From: WGAL01 sp964570865
Lineage (GTDB): Bacteria > Bacteroidota > Ignavibacteria > Ignavibacteriales > Melioribacteraceae
Direction: 5' to 3'
Assembly (NCBI GenBank): GCA_964570865.1
Contig: CAZMZM010000044.1
Span: 1 to 21,480, forward strand
Length of the DNA: 21,480 nt
Shown here piece after piece: positions 14,474 to 21,480 of the stretch. Made by a program: the position numbers and the translations under genes. The notes under the pieces were generated by a model. That model had not been told where the DNA came from and searched no databases. It worked only from the letters and a program-made list of their open reading frames with translations. How positions within the stretch are numbered: position 1 is the first letter of the stretch; the number at the start of each line of letters is the position of its first letter.

Positions 14474-16654
14474 CTAATCGTTAAAAACCACATAAAAAGT
14501 TGTACCTTTTCCAACTTCTGTTTCAACCGAAATATCGAGATTATTCAGTTCCGCATATTTTTTCACTAATGCCATTCCCAACCCGTTACCGTCAAACTTA
14601 CGAGTGTAACCTTGCATCTCTTGCGAGAAAGGTTCAAACAAGTAAGGAAGATATTCATCTTTGATACCAATGCCTGTATCCTTAACGGCAACAATGAGTT
14701 TGCCTTCCTCATTTTTACTGAATGATACTTCTACATAACCTTTTTCGGTATATTTAATTGCATTATCAATTAAATTAGAGAGTATTTGTCTTATCGAAAA
14801 TTCATCAATTATTACGGTAGTATCAATATCAGGTGAAATAATATTTAACATTAACCCTTTTGATTCGGCTTTCGGGAAAAACTCGTAACTTAAGCGGCGA
14901 ATAATATCTGAGAACAAATCATATTTATGCGGATGAACTTCGAAAGAGCCGGTTTGTAAATCAGCCATATTTAAAACCAATTCTACAGTCCGGACAATAC
15001 GTTCGCTTGCACTTTCAATCGCGTGAAAACTATCTAAAGTATCTTCATCCATTTCAGACTCATCTAACTCCATCCGGATTAAACCGCTGTGACTCATTAT
15101 TGTATTAATCGGGGTTCTGATTTCGTGCGACATTTGTGCAAGAAACTCGGATTTTAGTTTATTTGCCGCTTCAGCTTTATGCTGGGCTTCTTCGAGTTCC
15201 GCTTCTCTCCTCTTTTTCTCATCCAACTCAATTTCTAGGTCCCGTGCTATATGTTCAAGAGCAACAGTTCTTTCTTCCACTAGTTTTTCCAATTGTTCTT
15301 TATATCTATTTAATTCTTCATCGGCAACTTTTTTATATGTAATATCTTTAATTGCACCAATCTTTTTTACAGGATTCCCCTTTTTATCGCGAAGATACGT
15401 AAACTTGTCTTCTACATAAATGTAGCGTCCTTTTTTATGTCGAACTCTGTATTCAACTACTTCTGCAGAAGCCCCGTTCATGGCATTTTGAGTTATCATT
15501 TTAAACATTTTATAATCTTCAGGATGTATTAATCCTTCTAATTTGCTTCTATCTATTTTTTTCATCTCCTCAATCCGGTAGCCCAACACAACCTCTATAT
15601 CACCAAACATCCGAAGCGTTTGTTTTTTGAGATCAATATCGTAAATAATTTGGCCGGTTTTTTTGATAACAGTTTCAAATAGTTCCTCCTGTTCAAGAAG
15701 TTTTTTCTTGCTTTTTATATCTATCCAGTAAAGGAAAAGTGTTCCCAGAAATAATACAATAATGAAAAACATTGCAATTACTTTTAACTTTGCAGTCAAG
15801 TTCTTCAGGTCGGATATTGCAACATCTTCATTCTGCATTATTACAAGAGTCCAATAAGTGTTAGATAAATCTATTCTGGAACTAACAACTAAGTATCGGA
15901 TTTTATCAGAGTTGGACTTAAAAGAATCAATAAATTCAGTTTTTAAATATGAATTTTCGATTGTAGATTTTAAGAATGAATACCTTGTGTTATTTTTCAA
16001 AAACTTATTTATTCTGACACCTGTCTCATTATTTTTAGTGGAATAGAGAAAATTACCGCCTTTAGAAATTAGATAATAATCAACAACATTCGATGCTTTG
16101 GTAGTATTCAAAATGCTTTGATTAAATATATCGGAAGGAAGTAACATTGATAAAAGTCCTAAAAATTTCCCTTTCTCATTAAAAACAGGGTACCCTATTG
16201 CTATAGCCCAAAATCCTTGTACGGATTTAAATGACTCACTAATAAAGGGTAAGTGAATTTTTAATGCATATTTATTATGTTCTTGATAAGAAACATCATT
16301 CCCAATCACATCCTTAATAGGGGTTGAAAATATTATCTTGCCATTACTATCAATTCTAGTTACCGCTTTAACAATTTCATTATGATTTTTTAAGTATTTT
16401 TCCAATAATTCTTGACCCAATTTTGTATTTTTTTGAATACTCTTAAAAGAAACTAATGTAGCCAAATCATGAAATTGTTTATCTATTTTAAATTTTATAT
16501 TTTGAGAAGATATAAGAGAGTATAACTCCAGGTTATTATATGCTTTACTAATTGTGTTTTCCTTAACTTCATGGAAAACTGTGTTCGCTATAAAACCCCC
16601 GAGCAATAAAACCAATAGAACAAAAAATATGTATATTTTTTTTATATTCATCAA
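14474..16654 (-). CDS. Membrane sensor histidine kinase (Cache-like sensor, PAS, HisKA, HATPase)
   Basis: 726 residues. Helix 1 (7-27) and helix 2 (291-310) flank a periplasmic sensor of about 260 residues. Its content (AVTRIDSNGKIIFSTP, GFWAIAIGYPVFNEKGKFLGLLSM) fits a double Cache domain, which binds small ligands. A PAS domain with PAC follows (about 322-442), then a coiled coil (about 443-500). The HisKA domain has the phospho-acceptor His510 (AQMSHEIRTPIN). The HATPase has an N-box (627-631), DTGIG (659-663) and GNGLGMALV (689-697). No receiver domain is fused and no response regulator is adjacent, so it is an orphan kinase. Translation starts at one of two consecutive ATGs (16654 or 16651), with no Shine-Dalgarno. 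It diverges from an ABC exporter over a 114-nt gap, which makes that exporter a possible target; this is inference. Confidence 0.92.
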   Translation of the reverse strand: MMNIKKIYIFFVLLVLLLGGFIANTVFHEVKENTISKAYNNLELYSLISSQNIKFKIDKQFHDLATLVSFKSIQKNTKLGQELLEKYLKNHNEIVKAVTRIDSNGKIIFSTPIKDVIGNDVSYQEHNKYALKIHLPFISESFKSVQGFWAIAIGYPVFNEKGKFLGLLSMLLPSDIFNQSILNTTKASNVVDYYLISKGGNFLYSTKNNETGVRINKFLKNNTRYSFLKSTIENSYLKTEFIDSFKSNSDKIRYLVVSSRIDLSNTYWTLVIMQNEDVAISDLKNLTAKLKVIAMFFIIVLFLGTLFLYWIDIKSKKKLLEQEELFETVIKKTGQIIYDIDLKKQTLRMFGDIEVVLGYRIEEMKKIDRSKLEGLIHPEDYKMFKMITQNAMNGASAEVVEYRVRHKKGRYIYVEDKFTYLRDKKGNPVKKIGAIKDITYKKVADEELNRYKEQLEKLVEERTVALEHIARDLEIELDEKKRREAELEEAQHKAEAANKLKSEFLAQMSHEIRTPINTIMSHSGLIRMELDESEMDEDTLDSFHAIESASERIVRTVELVLNMADLQTGSFEVHPHKYDLFSDIIRRLSYEFFPKAESKGLMLNIISPDIDTTVIIDEFSIRQILSNLIDNAIKYTEKGYVEVSFSKNEEGKLIVAVKDTGIGIKDEYLPYLFEPFSQEMQGYTRKFDGNGLGMALVKKYAELNNLDISVETEVGKGTTFYVVFND

Positions 16655-16768
16655 GATTATTAATTTTTTATATATTATCGGAAGCAGTTTATTTTTATTT
16701 AACTTTTTTGTTTAAAATAATAAATAATTTGTTATCAATCATTTAATAAAATGGGACGACCGGAAAAG
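16655..16768. promoter_or_regulatory. Divergent AT-rich promoter region between kinase and ABC exporter
   Basis: This 114-nt spacer lies between divergent starts, so it should contain promoters for both. On the plus strand TTTG at 16707-16710 and TAATTTG at 16725-16731 approach the Bacteroidota promoter parts, but they are spaced about 6 nt too closely and one base is missing from the second box. I see no clear operator palindrome. Position is the main support. Confidence 0.35.
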
Positions 16769-17713
16769 ATGAATCCTCTTGTAATACGAAATTTAACAAA
16801 AAATTTTGGTGATATCTGTGCTGTAAATCACGCCAATTTTGAAGTAACGGAAAACTCGGTATTTGGTCTTATCGGAAGAAACGGAGCGGGAAAAACAACT
16901 ACAATCAGAATGTTAATGAATATTTATCTTCCCGATGAGGGAGAAATAATTTTTCGCGGGGAAAAAATAACTCATGAATTTAAAGATGTAGTCGGTTATT
17001 TACCTGAAGAAAGAGGTTTATACAAAAAAATGAGCGTACTTGACACTCTCCTCTTTTTCGCTGAAATCAAAGGGAAAACAGGTTCGACTGTAAAGCGGAA
17101 AGCACTCGAATATTTGGAAAGATTCGAATTACTTGACAGAGCTTCATCAAAAATTCAGGATTTATCGAAAGGAAACCAACAAAAAATCCAGTTTATCACT
17201 ACTATCCTTCACGACCCCGATTTTATTATTCTCGACGAACCTTTTTCCGGACTCGACCCGATTAACACCGATTTGCTGAAAGATATTATTCTTGAGATGA
17301 AAGAAAAAAATAAGGTTATTATTTTTTCAACTCATTTGATGGATTATGCTGAAAAACTATGCGATCATATTGCTATGATTGACAAAGGGAAAATAATTGT
17401 TTCCGGTAGTATGAAGGATATAAAACAAAAATTTTCAGATGGTAATATTACACTTATCCATGAAGGTGACATTTCGTTTGCACGTAATCTCCCTTATGTT
17501 GAAAAAGTTAATGATTTCGGAAACTTCACGGGGATTAAGGTTAAGGATTCATTGCACACGCAAGAGTTTCTGAAAGAGTTGGTAAACAGAAACATAAGGA
17601 TTGATAAATTTTCCGCTAACGACATTTCTCTTCATGAAATTTTTGTTCAATTGGCCGGCGTTTCCGAAAACGAAACTACTCATTCTTGGAAAGGAGTTGG
17701 AAATGAATTTTAA
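16769..17713 (+). CDS. ABC-2 exporter ATP-binding subunit (NatA-like)
   Basis: About 314 residues from the chosen start. Counting from the upstream in-frame ATG at 16751, the motifs are Walker A GRNGAGKT (42-49), signature LSKGNQQ (138-144), Walker B FIILDE (158-163) and H-loop His195 (FSTHLMD). A C-terminal extension (about 225-305) resembles DUF4162 of NatA/YhaQ-type ATPases. It powers the permease encoded next. I prefer the ATG at 16769 because GGAAAAG directly precedes it and the family usually begins a few residues before the first strand; the ATG at 16751 has no ribosome site and would add only MGRPEK. The stop overlaps the permease start by 11 nt. NatAB exports Na+, but relatives export drugs, peptides or antibiotics, so the substrate is open. 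Confidence 0.92.
   Translation: MNPLVIRNLTKNFGDICAVNHANFEVTENSVFGLIGRNGAGKTTTIRMLMNIYLPDEGEIIFRGEKITHEFKDVVGYLPEERGLYKKMSVLDTLLFFAEIKGKTGSTVKRKALEYLERFELLDRASSKIQDLSKGNQQKIQFITTILHDPDFIILDEPFSGLDPINTDLLKDIILEMKEKNKVIIFSTHLMDYAEKLCDHIAMIDKGKIIVSGSMKDIKQKFSDGNITLIHEGDISFARNLPYVEKVNDFGNFTGIKVKDSLHTQEFLKELVNRNIRIDKFSANDISLHEIFVQLAGVSENETTHSWKGVGNEF
17691..17696 (+). promoter_or_regulatory. Ribosome binding site that fixes the permease start
   Basis: AAGGAG lies 6 nt before the ATG at 17703, inside the end of the ATPase gene. It is the best Shine-Dalgarno match in the window. It shows that the true permease start is 17703 and not the in-frame ATG at 17601, which lies within the ATPase gene and has no such site. 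Confidence 0.8.
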
Positions 17714-18968
17714 GAAAACCAAAGGAATTATCAGACGCGAACTTAAAGATAAACTCTTTTCAAAAAGTTTTGTAATAATGACTTTACTGATTCCCGGCAT
17801 AATATTTCTATCGGTCGGTATTCAATCTTACATGATGAGTTACGATAGCAACACTACAAAAAAAATAATGATTGTAACCGGAATTCCTAATCTTATCGAT
17901 GAGTTGCAAAACGAATTTATACAATCTGATATGGCTGTTTCAAAAGAGTTTATTCTAACTTTCGAAGAGATGAACGAAAAAGATTTTATGAATGGTTTGG
18001 AAAAGATGAAACCTCTTCTGATGGATGAATCTTTGAACGGAATAGTCTTTATTCCCAAAGACGCATTAACGAATAAAGAAGTACGATATTACTCTAAAAA
18101 TCCTAAAAATCGCTCTCTTACAGGGAAACTGAGCAGTGTAATAAACCAAGTGCTTGTAACTAAATATTTTGCAGGACGTGATATTGACCAGAAAGATATT
18201 TCATATGCTAAAAAACGTGTTCATTTTAATACGATGAAAGTAAGCAGCCAAAATATCGAAAAAGAAGGCTTCGGAGGGGAAATTATCTCATTCGGGTTTA
18301 CTTTTCTGCTTTACATGGGATTAATGCTTTCCGGTACACTAATTCTCCGCTCGGTAATTGAAGAAAAAAACAACAGAATTGTTGAAGTTCTTCTTTCGTC
18401 CGTAAGCAGCAACGATTTAATGGTCGGTAAGATAATCGGCGCTTCACTTACAGCGCTGGCTCAAATGTTTATTTGGATAATTCCGATTATTTTGATTTTA
18501 TCAACAACGTGGTTTATGCTTCCGCCGGAACTGAACATCTCGATTTCCATTTGGCAATGGCTCTACTTTTTCCTTAACTTCTTAATCGGTATTGTTACAT
18601 TTCTCGGTTTGTTTGCCGCTGTCGGCGCTATATTTGATAACGACCAAGATGCCCAGTCAGGTCTGTGGCCCGTAATGATGTTAATTATGATACCGTTTTT
18701 CATAGCCTTATCTGTCGGTAATAATCCATCGAATTCGCTTGCCGTTTATACTTCGATGTTCCCATTTTCGGCAATAATAGTTATGCCGGCAAGAATGGCA
18801 TTAGTGGAAGTGCCGGTTAGTCAATTTATCATTTCGATTATTGTAAGTTTGGTTACTTTAATCCTTGTGTTCCCCCTTTCAGGGAAAATTTACAGAATCG
18901 GAATATTGATGACAGGGAAAAAACCGACTTGGAAAGAAGTTGCATCCTGGATAAAAGCAAAGAATTGA
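17703..18968 (+). CDS. ABC-2 exporter permease (NatB-like)
   Basis: 421 residues with the ABC2_membrane_3 layout. A cytoplasmic N-terminal segment KGIIRRELKDKLFSKSF (7-23) leads into helix 1 (about 23-41). An extracytoplasmic domain follows (about 45-190), then five or six helices (about 195-395). After helix 2 comes EEKNNRIVEVLLSSVSSNDL (220-239), the coupling-region hallmark of NatB and related exporters. It forms the membrane part of the exporter with the upstream ATPase; an 11-nt gene overlap and a strong ribosome site suggest coupled expression. The transported compound is unknown: Na+ (NatB), antimicrobial compounds or lipid-linked molecules are all possible. It converges with recG across a 65-nt gap without a convincing terminator. 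Confidence 0.9.
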   Translation: MNFKKTKGIIRRELKDKLFSKSFVIMTLLIPGIIFLSVGIQSYMMSYDSNTTKKIMIVTGIPNLIDELQNEFIQSDMAVSKEFILTFEEMNEKDFMNGLEKMKPLLMDESLNGIVFIPKDALTNKEVRYYSKNPKNRSLTGKLSSVINQVLVTKYFAGRDIDQKDISYAKKRVHFNTMKVSSQNIEKEGFGGEIISFGFTFLLYMGLMLSGTLILRSVIEEKNNRIVEVLLSSVSSNDLMVGKIIGASLTALAQMFIWIIPIILILSTTWFMLPPELNISISIWQWLYFFLNFLIGIVTFLGLFAAVGAIFDNDQDAQSGLWPVMMLIMIPFFIALSVGNNPSNSLAVYTSMFPFSAIIVMPARMALVEVPVSQFIISIIVSLVTLILVFPLSGKIYRIGILMTGKKPTWKEVASWIKAKN

Positions 18969-19033
18969 AGTTTGAACTATTATGAAATAATTTAAGTTAG
19001 TCTTAGATAGGAGTGAACTAATTGGAATATTAT

Positions 19034-21211
19034 TTACCCTATTTTAAGATACTTAAAATGTGAAGCAAAATTTTTCTTGATATTTCTGTTAAGTATCCTA
19101 TTCTCGGGATTGGATAGTTTAGGATCAGAACTGATAACCTTAAACGCAGCGTCTTTAGCAGAAAATAACAAATCGGCATCTTCGACTATATTCCCGTATT
19201 TTAATTCCGGCAGCCCGCTTTGCCGCTTTCCGAAAATATCTCCCGGACCGCGCAGTTTCAGATCAATTTCAGATAACTTAAATCCATCGGAATATTGTGC
19301 CAATGCGTTCAGGCGAATTGCGGTCTTATTTTTTTCGATTTCCGCCTTCGACATAAACTCAAAGTTGAACTTTTCAGATGTAACTTTATGCTTGTAATCC
19401 TCTTTTGTTACCAAAATGCAATAAGCTTGCTTATCACTTCTTCCAACTCTTCCTCTGAGCTGATGAAGCTGCGAAAGTCCGAATCTGTTTGCATCATTTA
19501 TTATTATAATATTCGCATTCGGAATGTCAATACCGACTTCAATAACAGTAGTTGCAACGAGCACATCAAAATCTTTTTCGAGAAAACGCCTCATCATTTC
19601 CTCTTTTTCATCCCATTTCATCTTACCGTGAATTAGCCCGACACGGTAATTTTCAAGAAATCCTTTTTTCAACTTTTCAAAATGTTCAATGGCAGACTTG
19701 AACTCCAATTTCTCTGACTTTTCAACCAAAGGATAAACAACAAAAACCTGGTATCCCTGATTATCAATTTTTTCTTTAACAAATGTATAAATCTCATCCA
19801 ACTTCGATTCGTTGCTGAGATAGGTTTTAACTTCCTTTCTTGAAGCGGGAGAATTAGAAATTGTTGAAACATCCAAATCCCCGTAAAGTGTTAGCGAAAG
19901 CGTTCTGGGAATTGGGGTTGCCGTCATAATTAATACGTCCGGTGAAATTCCCTTGTTGATTAGCTTATACCGCTGTTCAACTCCAAAACGATGCTGTTCA
20001 TCGATTACAACCAGTCCTAAATTTTTAAACGATATTTTTTCCTGAAACAGAGCATGAGTACCGATTATTATATCAGCATCTCCGCTTAAAATAATATTCC
20101 GGACAGTTTCCCTCTCTTTAGGTTTTTGGCTTCCGAGAACAACTGTAGTCATTAATCCGAATTGTTTTATCAGCTTTGTAATATTTTCAAAATGCTGATT
20201 TGCCAAAATTTCAGTCGGAACCATTAACACTGTTTGATACCCGGCAAACACAGCCATTAACATCGCGATAAGTGCAACAATTGTTTTTCCGCTGCCAACA
20301 TCGCCTTGCAGCAAACGGTTCATAGGTTTTGAACTTTCCATATCCAAGCGGATTTCGTGCAAAACCGCGAGTTGATCGTCGGTTAGTTCAAACGGTAAGG
20401 ATTCTAAAAACTTTTTAATCGGGTCGGGTTTTACTTTAATTGCCATCCCCTTAATGTCATTTTTCACAAATGACTTTTTCAGAGCAACCAGTAATTCAAA
20501 AAAGAAAAACTCTTCAAACTTTACCCGAGCCCAGGCTTTTTTAAGTTTCAGCTTATCATCAGGGAGATGAATGGTTTTCACAGCTTCGGACAATGAAAGC
20601 AAATTCCGCTGCGCTACTATTTTCTCGGGCAAAGTTTCCGTTAATGAATCAGAGAATAATTCCACGGTACTTTTAATCAATTTCCTAAAACTGAATTCGC
20701 CGATATTTTTTGATTTTAGCGTTTTCGGGATTCGGTAAAAAGGTATTAATTTCCCTGTATTTAAAAACTCATCCGATTCACTTGTGTCCAACTTATCAAA
20801 TTCCGGATGAACAAATTGCAAATGACCGTAACGAGTTATTGCAGGTTTTGCAGATATAGCAAAAAAATCCCCTTCATTGAAATTATTCTTAAAAAATTTA
20901 ATTCCGTTAAACCAAACAGCGTCAAAAAATCCTTTCGAATCCCTGAATGTAACTTTAAGCAGTTTTTTCCTGTAAGAGTTAATAATTTCCTTTGTAGCAA
21001 CTTGTCCTACAATTGTAATTTCATTTTCGTATCCGTTAGCTACATAAAAATAAGCTTCATCGCTTGTAAGAATTGTACTTCTGTCAAGATATTGAGTGGG
21101 AAAATAGAAGAGTAAATCTTTGACGGTTTTAATCCCGATTTTCTCAAACATCTCCGCCCTTTTGGGCCCGATAGTTTTGAGATATTGAATTGGAGTTTCG
21201 ACGTCCTTCAT
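19034..21211 (-). CDS. recG: ATP-dependent DNA helicase RecG
   Basis: 725 residues, slightly longer than many RecG proteins. An N-terminal helix-hairpin and wedge OB domain (about 1-140; YLKTIGPKRAEMFEKIGI) binds branched DNA. Helicase motifs follow: Walker A GDVGSGKT (303-310), DEQHRFG (404-410), TATPIPRTL (430-438), EVGIDIPNA (558-566) and QLRGRVGR (584-591). The RecG-specific C-terminal TRG region reads LRGPGDIFGKRQSGLPEL (653-670). It reverses stalled replication forks and migrates Holliday junctions. The ATG is 3 nt after the gpsA stop, so the two genes are probably cotranscribed. All key residues look intact. Confidence 0.97.
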   Translation of the reverse strand: MKDVETPIQYLKTIGPKRAEMFEKIGIKTVKDLLFYFPTQYLDRSTILTSDEAYFYVANGYENEITIVGQVATKEIINSYRKKLLKVTFRDSKGFFDAVWFNGIKFFKNNFNEGDFFAISAKPAITRYGHLQFVHPEFDKLDTSESDEFLNTGKLIPFYRIPKTLKSKNIGEFSFRKLIKSTVELFSDSLTETLPEKIVAQRNLLSLSEAVKTIHLPDDKLKLKKAWARVKFEEFFFFELLVALKKSFVKNDIKGMAIKVKPDPIKKFLESLPFELTDDQLAVLHEIRLDMESSKPMNRLLQGDVGSGKTIVALIAMLMAVFAGYQTVLMVPTEILANQHFENITKLIKQFGLMTTVVLGSQKPKERETVRNIILSGDADIIIGTHALFQEKISFKNLGLVVIDEQHRFGVEQRYKLINKGISPDVLIMTATPIPRTLSLTLYGDLDVSTISNSPASRKEVKTYLSNESKLDEIYTFVKEKIDNQGYQVFVVYPLVEKSEKLEFKSAIEHFEKLKKGFLENYRVGLIHGKMKWDEKEEMMRRFLEKDFDVLVATTVIEVGIDIPNANIIIINDANRFGLSQLHQLRGRVGRSDKQAYCILVTKEDYKHKVTSEKFNFEFMSKAEIEKNKTAIRLNALAQYSDGFKLSEIDLKLRGPGDIFGKRQSGLPELKYGNIVEDADLLFSAKDAAFKVISSDPKLSNPENRILNRNIKKNFASHFKYLKIG

Positions 21212-21214
21212 AAA

Positions 21215-21480
21215 TTAGTATTCGGTTCTTAGTTCCCGTGTCATCAACTCGTAAGTTACCATCTGCGGGTCAGCTTTACCAAACAATATTTTATAAACAG
21301 AACGTGAAATTGGAATATCAATTTTATAATTTTCGGCTAACTGGTTAACCGATTTACATGTTTCAACACCTTCGGCAACCATCTCCATCGATTTAATTAC
21401 TTCCTTCAGCTTTTTCCCTTTTCCGATTTGCTCCCCAACATATCTGTTACGACTGTGACGACTCATACAGGTAACTATTA
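21215..21480 (-). CDS. gpsA: Glycerol-3-phosphate dehydrogenase GpsA, C-terminal part (gene starts beyond window)
   Basis: The frame is open to the right edge and reads IVTCMSRHSRNRYVGEQIGK, which matches the GpsA C-terminal domain, where TC, then SRNRxxG, is the substrate and NAD(P)-contacting segment. It continues with MVAEGVETCKSVNQLAENY, also a family hallmark, and ends about where the family ends. The Met at 21466 is therefore internal and not a start. The enzyme reduces dihydroxyacetone phosphate to sn-glycerol-3-phosphate for phospholipid synthesis. The NAD-binding domain and the catalytic Lys lie outside the window. It sits 3 nt before recG. Confidence 0.93.
   Translation of the reverse strand, partial: IVTCMSRHSRNRYVGEQIGKGKKLKEVIKSMEMVAEGVETCKSVNQLAENYKIDIPISRSVYKILFGKADPQMVTYELMTRELRTEY

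Noticed and set aside
17601..17702. Longer permease starting at the ATG at 17601.
   Set aside because: This would overlap the ATPase gene by more than 100 nt, while a clear AAGGAG precedes the ATG at 17703.
19041..19059. Perfect 8-bp inverted repeat (ATTTTAAG, 3-nt loop, CTTAAAAT) at the convergent recG/permease end.
   Set aside because: It lies within the last recG codons, is nearly all A:T and has no T run on either side, so it is too weak to call a terminator.

Overview
This is an AT-rich window (my eye estimate is mid-30s % GC) of densely packed bacterial housekeeping genes, nearly all on the minus strand. The gene set is NAD-dependent LigA, RodZ-type HTH membrane protein, MsbA-like exporter, 7TM-HD phosphohydrolase and a small protein resembling a Bacteroidota-specific family. 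Together with AT-rich leaders that mostly lack strong Shine-Dalgarno sites, this suggests a Gram-negative member of the Bacteroidota/Chlorobiota/Ignavibacteriota group. My best guess is Ignavibacteriota, from overall feel only, since no rRNA or marker comparison is possible here. I see no tRNA, rRNA, CRISPR array or insertion sequence.

Layout. Bases 1-7484 (minus) form a tight five-gene unit read right to left: HAD phosphatase, PgpH-like 7TM-HD protein, XerC/D recombinase, MsbA-like ABC exporter, and an O-antigen ligase/polymerase that runs off the left edge. Gaps are at most 3 nt or the genes overlap. Bases 7633-14247 (minus) hold a second unit: rsmB, rodZ-like, ligA, a small uncharacterised protein, a STAS-domain protein and a sodium:solute symporter. 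Bases 14248-14473 are non-coding and contain a long imperfect hairpin just after the next gene. Bases 14474-16654 (minus) encode an orphan membrane histidine kinase. It diverges from a NatA/NatB-type ABC-2 exporter pair on the plus strand (16769-18968). recG and the 3' end of gpsA (minus) fill 19034-21480.

How they fit together. The left unit combines envelope lipid export (MsbA-like) and surface polysaccharide ligation/polymerisation with chromosome-dimer resolution and probable cyclic-di-AMP turnover. The second unit is a growth and maintenance cluster covering rRNA methylation, cell shape and DNA ligation, with a STAS regulator and transporter at its end.

The most unusual item is the O-antigen ligase. 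Its membrane core and its Wzy_C sequence RLNQW are split by about 285 hydrophilic residues that can be divided into seven roughly 40-residue beta-rich units. This is best read as a seven-bladed beta-propeller inserted in the large periplasmic loop. A second structural oddity is the 72-nt hairpin at 14402-14473.
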